A stretch of 64,000 bases of DNA from Theobroma cacao (GCF_000208745.1 NC_030858.1:11799605-11863604); one strand, 5' to 3'. Positions 1-11,906 are shown, counted from the stretch's first letter. The notes: a model not told the origin generated them from the sequence alone. Made by a program: numbers and translations.

Positions 1-617
1 AGGCTCAGGACAGTTTATAGATAGTCAAGTAGGACGAGAACTAAGCTCGGAACGGCATTATAGAAAGTAAGAGTTCCCAGTCTTACATCCTCTTGGTCAA
101 TTGAAGCCCACGTGTCATTGCAGATCAAAAATTATATTTTGGTTATCTGTATTTCTATTCATACAATTTTTACTTTTCTTTCATGTGCGAAAAATTATTT
201 ACGAATATTTCTATAAAATTTATTTTATGAGAAAATAGAATATTTTATTGATTATTTTTGAGTAGTACTAGTTGTCAACAATTTGGTTTCAAATGAACGT
301 TTTAGATACTTAATTGTTTTTAAATCATTAAATATATATTTTCTACTTACCTACTACATTTTTAGCAAGTTTTGAGATTTTTGACGAGAAATTACGAAAA
401 TACCCCTATGAGCCATAAAATAATATTCTATTGTTCTTATTTGAAAATGACTTATGATTTTTTTGAAATGCGAGATTTAATAACTGTTGCTCACCGGGGA
501 GATGCGAAAGTTGATGCTAAGCCTTGCGGGGTTTCAATCGGCATTCGAGGTGAAGAATGTCTATCGAGGCCTCGCGACGGTTGTCACGGGCCCGATGGGG
601 AGTTCCGGGTCGTGACA
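1..617 (+). mobile_element. 3' end of a large Ty3/gypsy-type LTR, cut by the window edge
   Basis: The stretch ends in CCGGGTCGTGACA at 617. Its last 110 or so bases are close to the reverse complement of 40584-40690, where a complete LTR of the same family starts TGTCACGACCCGG. That copy has a 5-bp target duplication, so the present stretch is read as the tail of a plus-oriented LTR of that family. The bases after 617 are gatag, which would be the duplication, but its partner lies outside the window. No coding sequence is seen. Whether this is a solo LTR or part of a full element cannot be told. Confidence 0.7.
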
Positions 618-845
618 GATAGATACTCAAATTAGGAAGTTTACTCAATGGTTTCAGTTTCTAATTAAAAAAAGTTTAATTAGGAAAAACTTACTAATTG
701 AGTTAACTCAAATATGATTTGAGGTAGCTAAAGGCCTTAATACAATTAATTCCTTTACTAAGTAATTTTGAAAAATTATTTTTTTATAATTACTAAATCT
801 TTTCAAACCTAAGCACCAAATGCTTTGAATTATGATCCTTAATGG

Positions 846-1445
846 TTGATGACTTTACAAAAAACAATTGGGTATATTTTCTTTAAAAAAAAGCCGATGT
901 GTTTGACAGATTCAAAAGGTTTAAAGTCTTGGTAGAGATTGAAGAAAACTGCAAAATAAAAGCCATTAGAACAAATAATGAGGGTGAGTTTAACTCAAAT
1001 GAATTTAAAAATTATTTAAGTACAAATGGCATCAAACATTTCACCACTATACCTTCCAACCCTCAACAAAATGGGATTTGTGAAAGGAAAAACAGAACCT
1101 TGATTGAGATGGCTAGATGTCTTATTTAAGAAAAAGAAATGTCTAAAACTTTTTAGGCATAAGCCATAAATGTTACGGCTCAATCATTTAATATTCTGCC
1201 AAAACATTAAACATGAAGAGCCCATTTGAAGCATGGCATGAACCAAACCTTCAATCTCTCATATGCGTGTATTTGGATGTCCTTACTATGCAAAAATCTT
1301 GATAAAAAGTGCACAAAGCTTGGTGTAAAATCTAAGGTAGCTGTCCATTTGGGTTTTAATAAGGCCTTTAAAGGTTGTCGACTTTATAATGTGCACAAAA
1401 GCAAGGTATTTCTGTCTAGAGACGTAAAGTTTGGAGTAGACATGT
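846..1445 (+). pseudogene. Ty1/copia integrase remnant
   Basis: Reading from about 846 gives a Val-Asp-Asp-Phe-Thr start of the integrase core, then at 899-1129 the segment with IRTNNEGEF and NPQQNGICERKNRTLIEMAR. This is the second catalytic Asp region and the catalytic Glu region of copia integrases. The second Asp (normally DNG or DNE) reads N, a likely inactivating change. At 1226-1447 the C-terminal integrase segment follows, ending in KVFLSRDVKF. Stops near 1126, 1155 and 1445 and frame changes break it. Upstream gag and protease are not recognisable in 618-845. It belongs with the RT and RNase H remnants just downstream. Confidence 0.8.
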
Positions 1446-1740
1446 GATGGAACTAGAAGACTAACCAAGTTTAAGGTCTTTAAAGTACAAACAATGATGA
1501 AGTCGAGAATGCCAAAGAGATTGATAAAAAAGATGATGATGATTATGTTGTAAGAGGGATGAAAAGCTTGCAAGAAATTTATGAAAAGTGCAACGTGTCC
1601 CTTGTTGAACCCATTGCCTACCTTGATGTAGCAAAAAACAAAGCTTTGTAAAAGCAATGCTTGCCAAAATGGACACAATCAAGAAAAATGGCACATGGGT
1701 ATTAGTTGACAGACTAGAAAATAAGAGAACCATTGGTGTC

Positions 1741-2415
1741 AAATAGATATATCAAACCAACCTAAAAGCAGATGGTTCAATGAATAAGCTCAAGGCTAAA
1801 CTTGTAGCCAAAGGCTATTCACAAGTGCATAGGACAAATTCCACTAAGACTTTCGCACCAGTAACTCATCATGATATGATTTGATTATTATGTTCTTTGG
1901 CTGCAAAAGAAAAATGGTTTATATGGCATTTGGACTTAAAGTCTACTTTTCTTAATGGCTTGATCGAGGAAGAAGTTTATATTGAGCAATTAGAGGGGTT
2001 TGTAGACCAAGGAAATGAAGACAAAGTTTGTAAACTCATTAAAGCCTTGTATGGCTTAAAACAAGCTCGAAAAGCCTGGTATGAAAGAATTGATGGCTAC
2101 TTACTCAAGAAAAGATTCAAACACAACTTTAATGAACCAACTTTGTATGTCAAGAACTCACATGACCTAGTAAGTCTAATAATTGCCCTTTATGTTGATG
2201 ATATTTTGGTGACAGGACTTAATAGTTTTGAGTTGAAAAATTTCAAGACCCAAATGAAACAAGAATTTTATATGATTGATCCAGAAAAAATGCATTACTT
2301 CCTAAGTCTTAAAATTGTACAAAAAACTGAATATATTTGCGTTCACCAAAGCAAATATGCTCAGGAACTTTTCAAAAGGTTTCATATGGAATCTTGTAAC
2401 CCTTATGGCTTTTGA
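1741..2415 (+). pseudogene. Ty1/copia reverse transcriptase remnant
   Basis: From about 1760 the frame gives the conserved copia block with KAKLVAKGYSQ and TFAPV, then a stop near 1881. The long segment at 1897-2415 has LDLKSTFLNG (first catalytic Asp), LIKALYGLKQARKAWYE, and ALYVDDILVTG, the YVDD active site. The core residues of the polymerase are therefore visible, but stops before and after show the gene is dead. The 1446-1740 stretch between integrase and RT corresponds to the poorly conserved linker of copia polyproteins and holds several stops. Confidence 0.85.
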
Positions 2416-3070
2416 AAATAAATTATGAAGATAAGATAATGCTTTAGTTGCAAACTTATCTCAATATAGAATTTTGATGGGTCGTTTGCTATATTTAACA
2501 GCATCTAAACCTAGCATAATGAATGCAACAAGTGTTCAATCAATATACATGCAAAAACCTTTAGAAACTCATATGATAGCAGCAAAATGAGTCCTACGAT
2601 ACATCAAAAGAATTGTAAAATATGGACTTAAGTATATCAATCATGAAAGTGGAGAACTTATGGGATTTTGTGATAGTGATTGGGCTAATTGTCTAGATGA
2701 TGCCAAAAACACCACAGGTTTTTGTTTTACACTTGGAAGTGTTATATTTGCGTGGAAAGAAATAGTGGCTCAATATTTTACTGAAGTCAAATATGTAGTT
2801 CTTGCCTTGGTTGCTAACCATGCATTTTGGTTAAGAAAAATTTTAAATGACTTGAGTTTTAAATAGGTTTGTGGGACAACAATTTGGTATAAAATGAACA
2901 AGTTAGATATCATGCAATAAGAGATGCTATAAAGAATGAAACAATCAGTGTAAAATATTGCAACACAAATGAACAAGTTGCAGATATCTTCACCAATAGG
3001 AAAAGATAAATTTCTTACTTTTAGATCAAAGTTGGGTTTTTGCAAGACTAAACTTAAAGATGTGTGTTAG
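2416..3070 (+). pseudogene. Ty1/copia RNase H remnant and polyprotein C-terminus
   Basis: At 2660-2866 the frame gives GFCDSDWANCLDDAKNTTG, typical of copia RNase H with its catalytic Asp, then EVKYVVLALVANHAFWLRKIL, in which the usual EAEY Glu region is recognisable. About 2940-3060 gives VKYCNTNEQVADIFT and the usual C-terminal tail, with a stop at 3068-3070. Frames shift between the pieces. With the upstream integrase and RT this makes the copia order integrase-RT-RNase H. LTRs of this element were not identified. Confidence 0.8.
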
Positions 3071-3754
3071 AAAATGAGTTTTGTTTGTGCATGGAGATGT
3101 TTTTCATTGTTGTACAAAATCAGGTGTCCCTGGTTGCAAAGAGGAAGACAATCATGTGTAAGTGGGTCACATGATTCATTAAACCATGTAGTATCGTTTT
3201 TAGTGTTATATGAAATGTGACTTTTTAAAAGACTACGTTCATTATTTGTGTTTAGGTAAAAAATGATACTTTGTTTTTGCCATAATAGTAGTTATGGGGC
3301 CCATGTGGGGTCTCTTTTGGATCATCCCTTCCATTGTGGAGTCACCGTTTACAGCTTGGGATAGGTGTGTTTGGAGCGGTATCTCCAAAAATGATGGAAC
3401 ATCATTTGTGGTGCAAGAATATGGTCCATCTAGCTTGCTAAAAATGAATAAGTTTTTAATAATAAGAAATGGGTTGGTGATGAGATTATTTTTTTGATAA
3501 AATTGAGATCTTTATTTGGGTTAAAGCTAGTGAAGGTAACTTTCCAATGAATGAGTTTGGATAGTAGACAAAACCATGGGATAGTAATTATGAAAAGCAG
3601 TCAAAGGTGGGAAGGATTGGAACGAAGTGGATTCTTCCCTCTTATAATGTCCTTAAATTTAACATGAATGCAAGTATGACTCAATAAACTTGAAGGCCTA
3701 AAGCTAAATATTCAATGAGGCCTTTTTTATTGAAATTAAGAAAGAAATTTATTA
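3071..3754. other. No gene recognised
   Basis: This follows the copia remnant and may contain its 3' LTR, because it begins near a tgtgttag motif, but no second copy is in the window to prove it. A 67-codon open stretch at 3294-3497 has no recognisable features. Confidence 0.4.
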
Positions 3755-4030
3755 AAATTTTATTCTTTTAGGTTTTTTAGATGCAAAATCTCTAATTAAA
3801 CTTTAATAATCAAGTTCTTCTAATGTTTATTTTTCAATTAATAATATAATCAATCCATTTAATCTTTCTTGAGATATTGTTGATCTTATATAACATTTTA
3901 TTAATTTTAGTTTTGAAAAACTTATTTCTGTTGAAACAACACTTATTGAAATTGTTAACATTATTTTAAAAATAATATAAACATTTGAAAAAGAATCAAG
4001 TCTTCTTATATGATTAAGTATATGGAGTGG
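3755..4030 (-). pseudogene. hAT transposase C-terminal dimerisation domain fragment
   Basis: The minus strand gives NVYIIFKIMLTISIS, then a Ser-Thr-Glu-hydrophobic-Ser-Phe-Ser-Lys-Leu-Lys block and STISQERLNGL, which match the C-terminal dimerisation region of plant hAT transposases and their TTF-type zinc-finger relatives. A stop near 3827 is followed by a recognisable continuation with RDFASKKPKR down to about 3755. Only the last 90 or so residues of a protein usually several hundred residues long are present. No terminal inverted repeats were found, so the element itself is not delimited. Confidence 0.75.
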
Positions 4031-4046
4031 ATTGTTATCTTCCTTT

Positions 4047-4079
4047 TGTGTGTGTGTGTGTGCGTGTGCGTGTGTGTGT
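4047..4079. repeat. (TG)n microsatellite
   Basis: Alternating TG run with two CG interruptions, directly upstream (minus-strand sense) of the hAT fragment. Confidence 0.9.
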
Positions 4080-4132
4080 ATTAAAATTTTTAGCTCTGAA
4101 AACAAAAAAAGATAATTTATTGTATATATAGG

Positions 4133-4272
4133 AAAAAATAGTTATTGGAGATCATTAAATACATATTACTGTTAGTTGATCGAAAATAGGAGAAATAGAT
4201 GAGAAAAAAATAGTTGTTAGAGATTAAATACATATTACTATTAGTTGATTGAAAATAGGAGAAATAATTAAG
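4133..4272. repeat. Tandem duplication of about 70 bp
   Basis: Two adjacent copies, roughly 4133-4203 and 4204-4272, share the core attaaatacatattact and gaaaataggagaaata with a few substitutions. AT-rich, no coding content. Confidence 0.8.
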
Positions 4273-4599
4273 AATTAATAGCATTGTAGGAATTAGGAAG
4301 TGATAAAAAAACTTAGATTTATAAGACACATAATTAAGGAAATTAGAGAACACGTCATTTTATTTTAGTTTTTGATTTTTACATATTTTTAATAAGAAAT
4401 AGATAAATAGTTGATAATTAATTGGGATATAAAAGTGAGAAAAAATAAATATTTATTAGGCTTTAGGTAAATATTTTATTAATTATCTTAATTTTGCATA
4501 TTTTTAATATAATTAATTATATTATTATTGTAAAATTATGGGACCTCTCCAAATTTGAAACTTAAAACCCTTGCTTTGATGGCTTTATGCATTAACTAG

Positions 4600-4990
4600 C
4601 AATGCGTGATGCCTTGTTAGACGTAAATCAAGTCTAGCATGGTGTGGAGGAGTTTTGAGAGAACATAAGGGGGCAGTCCTAAGACTATTTGATGGATTGC
4701 TAAGCATAAATGATTCGAATATTATGGAATTGTTGGCAATTAAATTTGCATTGCAGCTATTTGTATCCACTCTTTATGTTGAGAGGAGGAAACAGGTCGT
4801 TGAATCCAAATTTTAGGTGCCGGTAACATGGGTCAACGATATTAATAAAAAGCAATAGGCTCGTTGGCAAGTTTTTGGAGATATTGATAGAATTTAGACT
4901 TGATCGATGTAGTGGAGGTGATGCATATTTATGGAGAGACAAACGTTTTGGTCGATTCATTATTTTAGGTACATGGTGATAGTTTGATGC
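4600..4990 (+). pseudogene. RNase H domain fragment of a plant LINE
   Basis: In the plus strand from about 4640 the frame reads WCGGVLREHKGAVL, then IMELLAIKFALQL. This is the DxxxGG-type start and the Glu helix of the RNase H domain found at the C-terminus of many plant L1-like reverse transcriptases. Further on, positions 4915-4960 resemble the end of the domain with its NxLADSLA-like motif. Several in-frame stops occur (for example near 4815, 4857 and 4897). No RT domain is seen upstream, so this is a truncated and decayed 3' piece. Confidence 0.6.
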
Positions 4991-5286
4991 TGAACTTTAT
5001 TTGGTTTTAGATCTTGTGGTGTCCTTGTAAAAGCATGTTTGTTGGGCATCAACTATAGTTTTGGCTATCTGCTTATAGTGCTCTTGTTGTTTATGGTGTT
5101 TTTTAGATGTAAGAGTTTGTTTGTTTATGTTGGTGGAGCCTCCTTCACCCTCCTAAAATTTTTAAAATTTTTTCCATACCATATAACATTTTTATGTATT
5201 CTTTTAGTGGCAACCTGAAAATAATTTTTTATTTAATAATTAATATAAAAAAAGAATAACAAAATGATCCCACATGCCTTATTCAA

Positions 5287-5406
5287 CTTTAAAGTTTTTT
5301 GGTATTGGGGCATTTGGCTCATTGGGTTGGTGTATGATCCTCTGCCTAAAGAGTAGGGTTTGAATTCCTCTTATCCTAATTATAAAAAAAAACTTAAAAG
5401 TTTTTT
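5287..5406 (+). mobile_element. Short tRNA-derived SINE with target duplications
   Basis: A 92-bp body (5301-5392) carries an A-box-like TGGCTCATTGG near 5315 and a B-box-like GGGTTTGAATTCC near 5357, ends in an A-rich tail (5382-5392), and is flanked by CTTTAAAGTTTTTT (5287-5300) and CTTAAAAGTTTTTT (5393-5406), 13 of 14 identical. Internal RNA polymerase III boxes, an A tail and flanking duplications are the signature of a SINE. It is shorter than most plant SINEs, so it may be an internally shortened copy. Confidence 0.65.
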
Positions 5407-5665
5407 TTTTGTTTTTTCTTTCAATTTGTACTATTATTTTTATTTATATTTGTTTTTTTAATTTCTATTATGTTTTTCACATATGTTCTAAGGTTCTATA
5501 GATTTTCTTTCTCAAATTTCTATAAATCATCAACCATATATTTTTTTTTCCTTTAGGTTATGTCATATGTGGATTTTATTTTCTACTTGTCTTGTTCTTC
5601 TTTTTTTGTTATGTGGATTTTATTTTTTATGATTTTAATCTTTAAAAAATTATATGTGGTTCTCA

Positions 5666-5786
5666 AATATAAGTTGTAATGTTACACTGTTATTTAAAAT
5701 TTCATCAATTTATCATTTTTTATTANAATATAAGTTGTAATGTTACACTGTTATTTAAAATTTCATCAATTTATCATTTTTTTATT
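5666..5786. repeat. 61-bp direct tandem duplication with an undetermined base at the joint
   Basis: The block starting aatataagttgtaatgtt at 5666 recurs at 5727, almost identical over its length, with an N at 5726 exactly at the junction. This may be a true duplication or an assembly joint. Confidence 0.85.
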
Positions 5787-7253
5787 AATCCTAATTATGT
5801 AAAAAAAATTAACTTGAGTATATTTTTTTTATATACTTTACATTTTATATTTAGTTGAAAGTAAATTATCTTGAATATAATTTTTAAACAATCTTGATTA
5901 TATAAGAGGAAATTATTAATCTTGTATATTGTATTTAACTATTTATATTTTATGTATTAGAGTTTTATATTTAGTATTATAAGTTTAAATAGAAATAAAA
6001 TAAGAATATGGGATGTTGACTATATTAATTTTTTTTGTTTGATTAAAGTATAAGTAAGTTGAAAACAATTGATAAATTCTTTAAAGGAAAAGATGTAAAT
6101 CGTCTAAATAATTCTCTTACACTTGAACCACTAAGCCTTAATGTTTTAATTTATAAATAAGAGCAAACTGAATCAAAACGTCTAAGACTCAATCTTAAAG
6201 AAATGGATGTTTTGAGTATATAATTAATAATTAATGAATTTGAATTCCAAAAATATAGTTTCAAAAGACTATTACAAGTCTTTCTCTTATTGATTTTTAT
6301 ATTATATAAAATTATTTTCTATTATCAATTTTTTAATTATTGATTAAATTTAACATATTAATTTTTAAATTTTTTAACTCTTATTCCTCTATCGTTGACT
6401 GGCTAGCTCTACCTCAAGGACAATCACTTGGTTTTGCTTTTATTTGTTTGCATGGTCACCTTCTATCATGGGTGAAGGGTCTTGGATAGGAGGACATTTT
6501 TTGTAAAGACCTATGCCCTGGCTTTGTCTTTGTGTGAGGGTTGGAAGCTACTTATTCCCAAGTTTTTTTTTTTGTTTTGAAAGGCACTTATTCCCAAGGT
6601 TGTTGCCTTGCACTTTTTCTTCCCATCTCTTGCATTTTTATCTGATCCTATCTTTGTTTTCTCCGGCCTTAGTGTTCATGTGATTTTGTTCAACACCCAA
6701 TGTCAATTGATTTGATGAAGGCATAACAACTTGATTCAGACATAGCAAGAAAACAGAGTTAACGTGATATAGAAACAACATGAAAAAAGAGTAATAGAAC
6801 TCATATAGTGCAAAGGTTATATGGAATTCTCACTTATTTTTTCTCATTAGCTTAACCCATGATCTTAAGGTTTTTGCTACAATGAAATTTCTTTTATTTT
6901 GGCAAATAGTTCTCCGTATTTGGAATTCAGTAAGTAATTCTTCAATGTAAAATATGTCTCTATCTATGGACACATACTTCATCCTATAAGGTTTAAGGCA
7001 ACTTATGTTGACATCAAGGTCCTTCTTTAATCCTAACTACTTACCCATTTGTTTCCAATGCCTTTCTTGATACATGAGAGTAAAAATTATCTTTGTTGTG
7101 CTTGCATATTCAAGCCTCTTAATAAAGGTTAGAATGCTTCTAAATTCTTTGACATTCATTTCATTGCCCAGCGTTTGACTTTGGATGATATGTACACATG
7201 GAAGGAATGGTGTATTTTCCTTTCAACTTATATGTTTTGACTTGGCTAGTAAG
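5787..7253. other. AT-rich intergenic stretch without recognised genes
   Basis: No open frame above about 60 codons with recognisable features. The 6370-6720 part is less AT-rich and may be old transposon or gene sequence, but I recognise nothing in it. Confidence 0.5.
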
Positions 7254-7609
7254 CTTCTTGTTGACACCTATTCTCTAAAAATCAACCAAAAATAAAAATA
7301 AATGATAACATAATATAATAAAAATTAAAAAAAAATTAAAAAAAAGAGAGAAAACAGAGAAGGGAAAGGATTGAGGGTACGCTTAGCCTCCCTTTCCAGT
7401 TAATCATTGCAGGGCATTTAATGCCCTTGGGAAGTAACTAGATTTGGAGAGGAATAGTCACATTCGGCTACCAAACCCCCTTTGTGCTAGAGCCTTGTGA
7501 AAGCATGCTTAGAAGAGCATCATTTCACCTTTCAATTGTTTAAAAATTTGGACAATCCTGTTCTCAAAAGGGGGTTCTTAAACAAACAACAAGGGGACTT
7601 AGGAAACAA

Positions 7610-7965
7610 ATAGCAAAAAAAAAAAATAACACAGATCCTATTTTCAAAATCGGATTCAAAAATAAGAAAAAATGAAGAAAAAAGATAGGGAAAAGAGAAG
7701 AAGACGCCGACCAAGGAAAGAGAGAAGGAAAGAAAGAAAGAAAAAAAGGAGAGAGGGAAGGAAAGAAAAAAACGAAGAAGAAAGAGAGGTAGAAAAGAAG
7801 AAAACGCTGGCTAAGAAAAGAGAGAAGGAAAAAAAAGAAAGAGAAAAAGGGAGGATGTCGGCCAAAAAATGAGGAAAAGAAAGAAAAGGAAAGAAGAGAG
7901 AGAAAAAAAAGGAAAGAAAAAAATGAAAAGAAAAAAAGGAGAAGTCAAAAGAGAACCAGGCCCAA
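7610..7965 (+). repeat. Purine-only tract inside the 5' LTR
   Basis: About 350 bases are almost entirely A and G on the plus strand, built from diverged AAAGAGAAGGAAAG-like units. The same tract occurs in the 3' LTR at about 25325-25735. The open frames it creates on both strands (Lys/Arg/Glu-rich or Ser/Phe-rich) are composition artefacts. Confidence 0.85.
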
Positions 7966-8369
7966 GCCCATGTCAAAGAAAAGGAAGAAAGGCCAAAGGA
8001 AGCTTTTTGCACCCTAGGCCTATGCAACCTAGTTCACTTTGAGCCTTGGGTCCACTAGATATGAATTTTCTTTAGTTTATTCTTGCTTATTTTATGTATT
8101 TGGGCTTCAGTTCACTGTTTACATATTTTCATGTTAGTTATCTAGTTTTGCTAGTTGTGGTAGTTAATATAGTTATTTGGTGTTGCTAGTTGTGTTAATT
8201 AGAAAATAATGTAGGAATAAAAATAATATATATATATATATATGGAAATATGCATAATATTATTAAATTAATGCATTCTTTTTTAAAAAAAAAAACAAGG
8301 GGGGAACATACATATAAAAGAAATATGATAAAATAAAATTAAAAAAAATAAAAATATATTATTTAGGTT

Positions 8370-9515
8370 ATACCGATGATACAATATTCGCTCGGGACTT
8401 AAGGAATCGAAATCTTTGGTTAGTTTTCTTAGGCAAGAGGTTTAGCTCAAGCTCCACCAATATGATGGGAGGGCTTTAGTTTTTAAATCTCAATAATTCA
8501 TATAATAATATTCTAAATCATTATTTACTTGTAGTAGAAATATAAATATTTATAATTAAAAAACAAAGAAAGAAAAATATAAAATGTTTATGCTTTTAAA
8601 AGCAAAAAAATCTAACAATATAAAACATGTCATTTAGGTCATACCAATGATGGGATGTCCATTTAGGACGTGAGAAGTTGCAATTTTGAATGAATTTCCT
8701 TAGGTTAGGAATTTTAATTAAGACCCCACCAGCACGATGGGAGGATCTTAATTTTGAATTTCAATGTTCCTAATTTTAAAGAAAATAAAAAATTATATAT
8801 ACTCAATTACCAATTAGTCAAAAATGAAAAAAAAAATAAAAAAAATAAGGAAGTAATGATAACAATAAATATGTTAACAATAATAATAACACAAAAAGGA
8901 ATGGATAAGATACATATATAAATAATAATTATGAAATAAAAAATAAATAAATTAAATAATAATAAAAATACTTGGTCTAAAAATATGATTTTGGAAAATT
9001 TCATATAGTGAAATGAATAAGTACTTACATAGCAAAACACATAATGAAAAAAAAATGGAATAATAAGTAAATATAAAACATTTATTCATGGTATATATGT
9101 TCACCTGGAGAAATAATGAAATGAAGAACAAATATTAGAATTATGAGAGCATCACGTGCCTTTGTTGCATTGTTAAATGTCATGGCATATAGACATATTC
9201 TATATACGAGTATAAGCCTTGATGATGGGACTTTTTAAGGAAGCTTGTGAAGATGAGTTTCTTCGAAAAACTCCCTAAGTGAAAAGATACCCCCGGATTC
9301 CACCAGTATGATGGGAAGGTTCGAAGAAATATCTTTAATGAAAAGCTTTTGCTCGTATTAAGATTTGCATTCAAGAAAATACTGTTTTTATTCGTAAACG
9401 ACTATCCCGATGATGGGATTTACCTAGTAAACTTACGAAAGTAAGTTTTTCAAGTACTTCCTTAGGTGAGAGAATACTCCCGAATCCTACCAGTATGATA
9501 GGCGAATTCGAAAAG
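8370..9515. repeat. Four diverged modules within the LTR
   Basis: Blocks at about 8370-8480, 8640-8750, 9210-9330 and 9400-9515 each begin with a CCGATGATGGGA-like motif and end about 100 bases later with a CCACCAGTATGATGGGA-like motif, with a CTTAGGTGAGAG-like stretch between. The same set occurs in the 3' LTR (about 26110-27245). This indicates ancient internal duplication of an LTR segment. Confidence 0.7.
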
Positions 9516-10751
9516 TGCGCTCAATAAAAAGTTTTCATTTGGCATTATCTCGATTTTATGCCATGCATTTCACAATTACATCACGCGCACGTTAAACTCG
9601 TAAAAATATAACAAAATAAAATATTCTTATAAAGTTAAATCAAATTAAGGAAACATAAGAAAAATTACTTGGTTAGGATAATATGATTAAATGGTACTGT
9701 TTGTGGAACGGGCGTCGTAGGGGTGCTAATCCTTCCCTGTGCGTAACCATACTCCCAAACCTAACTCTAAATAAAATACGCAGATCAGTTTGTTGTTCTT
9801 TAGATGGACCTAAAGTCAATTTAGAACTCCGTCATATAGAACAAATTTAATAGGTGGCCAATCACACCTAGGTAAAAAAAAAAAAGATTGGTGGCGACTC
9901 CCTATATCACCCCACATCTAGCAGTCAAGTTCCCAGACCCACACATTACGACTGCTTGGTGACTCCACTGGGGATGAAAGAGAGTCAAGCCATAATTAAT
10001 CGTAGGTTATCTTAAGCCCTACATAATTTAATGTTTCCTTTAAAATTGAATATTTGTTTTGTGCATTATGGTGTTATGCATTAATTGTTTTATAATCATT
10101 ATTTTATTACTTTTTTAAATGGTAGGGAATTTAGGATAAAGGGATGTGAGATTGTTTGTCAAAGGTTGGCATGTTCCTTCACAAACACGACACGTGTTGC
10201 ATTCATGCATAAGCCTTCTACCCGGGCTTTATCCTTTATTAGGAGGGAGTTTAGTAGCTACGTTTTTGTAAGGTGATAACCTTCGCATGGGCTAGTGAAC
10301 ACTGCCACTTAAATTGAACCTAGTCTGTTCGAATCCTATAATGGGTGAGGACATGGTGCCTTACTAGTCCAAGTGGACAATAGTGAAGAACAATTTGGGA
10401 ACCTTTAGCCTCGTTCAAAACCAAATTCAACATATAGAGTGCCGTAAGTACCTTTCCCCTAGGTAAAGCTTCACCCAAGCGTTAAAAAGTATGACCTTAA
10501 ATTAGGCACACATGAAGGAACTCCTTTTACATCCTTTGCTTTAAATTTCTCACCAAAAATAATAAAAATCGTGGAGTAGGTTACGTCCAACGGCGTGATG
10601 AATACCTATGACAATAGTTACTGTTTTTATTTCTAAAGCAAGTTAATGTAATTCACCGTACTGACTTGAACATTCTTTTTCTTTTTCTTTCATTTGTCAT
10701 GCACCCATTTGCATCATTGTATATAGGGAAATATTAGCTCTACAACAACTG

Positions 10752-11137
10752 TTGACTGAAGGAATCTTGATTACATCTATGGCATCGTCATCGGCTAGCT
10801 CATTCAATAAATACAAGAATGACTATGAGGTCGAACTACAAATGAGACAAGCTCAACAAGCTGAGGGGGACTGTTTGGCCAAGGGGCATATCCTGACACT
10901 CCCAGATAAGGTTCATCTTGATCTCAGAAAAAACCACCTTTCAGAAATGATAGTTATTTGGGAGCAACGGAGGCGTAATAGTCGAGACAGTTTCTGCACC
11001 AAGTAAGGGCACATCGCATGACTTTTCTATGTGCATGTAGATGACTAGCTACTTAGGGCAATCACTCAATTTTGGGATCCCTCTTACCGATGTTTCGTGT
11101 TCAATGAAGTCGATATGACACCAATAATAGAGGAGTA
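10752..11137 (+). pseudogene. Upstream ORF of the Tat element (DUF7745-like), 5' part
   Basis: The frame opens near 10752, reads through the 84-codon stretch and, after a stop at about 11004, continues with FWDPSYRCFVFNEVDM and PIIEEY. In plant Tat-type elements a protein of this kind (DUF7745, unknown function) precedes gag. The frame is cut at 11137 by a solo LTR and resumes at 13897. The 9954-10751 leader before it has no recognised coding content. Confidence 0.65.
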
Positions 11138-11863
11138 TATAGTACCCCGTATTATGATACGGTGGCTAATAAAGTTTACGAATACCAATTGAGGTTGATT
11201 ACTGAGTTGAAAGGGTAATTCAGAAGTGAACCTATGAAATCTCGATCTCCATAGACACATAACTAGAACTAGACGCAATAATGCGGATCAGGGGTAATTT
11301 CGTAATTTCTCTTGGTGAGCTCTTACGAGTGGGTTTTTTTGATGCTATTAAGATCTAAATAGGCCTAAGGAATGAATAAATGATGTTTATGATGGTAAAT
11401 AAATGAAGAAGATAAAAATAATGATAATTTTCATGATAGGGGTAAAATGGTCATTTTGCATCTCGTGTCGAAATTTTTAAGTTTCGTGAACCCGAGTACC
11501 TTTAGACTATTATGGACTTTGTTTCGATGTCAAAAGAGCAAAAAGGTTACAAAAAGGATGGGAGGAAGACAAAACCACCATGTTAAGGGCATTTTGGTAA
11601 TTTTGGTGGAAATTTGGATTAACTTGAAGCATAAATATTTGAGCTCCAACAACTTTTCCTTCTTCTTCTTCCTCCCCTTTCACGTTCCTTTTATCCTCTA
11701 TGGAAGCTTTCTTTGCAACTTCCATAACTTTCTCTCTCTAGCTCTAATTTTCATGCTTTTGTGCACTTTTTTCATAAAACCTTTGTGCTTTTTCACTCTC
11801 TCACCTTAAAACCCTTAAAAAAAAGTCTTACTTCCATCTTCCTCTCACTAGTTGGACATGTAA

Positions 11864-11906
11864 AGAGAGAGAGAGAGAGAGGGAGGAGAGAGAGAGAGAG
11901 AGAGTG
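11864..11906. repeat. (GA)n tract in the solo-LTR leader
   Basis: Nearly uninterrupted GA repeats, just downstream of the inferred transcription start of the solo LTR. Confidence 0.85.

Larger units (their letters stand above)
7259..9953 (+). repeat. 5' LTR of the Tat-like element
   Basis: Starts TGTTGACACC and matches 24951-27676 along its length, including the long purine tract, four diverged internal modules and the AT-rich middle. The end at 9953 is placed by alignment with the 3' LTR end. The internal sequence then begins gcttggtgactccactgggg, a form common just after the 5' LTR in plant gypsy elements; the tRNA primer was not assigned. Confidence 0.85.

Noticed and set aside
5301..5392. 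tRNA gene
   Set aside because: Only A- and B-box-like motifs are present; no cloverleaf can be drawn, and an A tail and target duplications make it a SINE.
7656..8027. Ser/Phe-rich 123-codon frame on the minus strand and its copy at 25281-25769
   Set aside because: It is the complement of a purine-only tract in the LTR; the low-complexity composition explains it.
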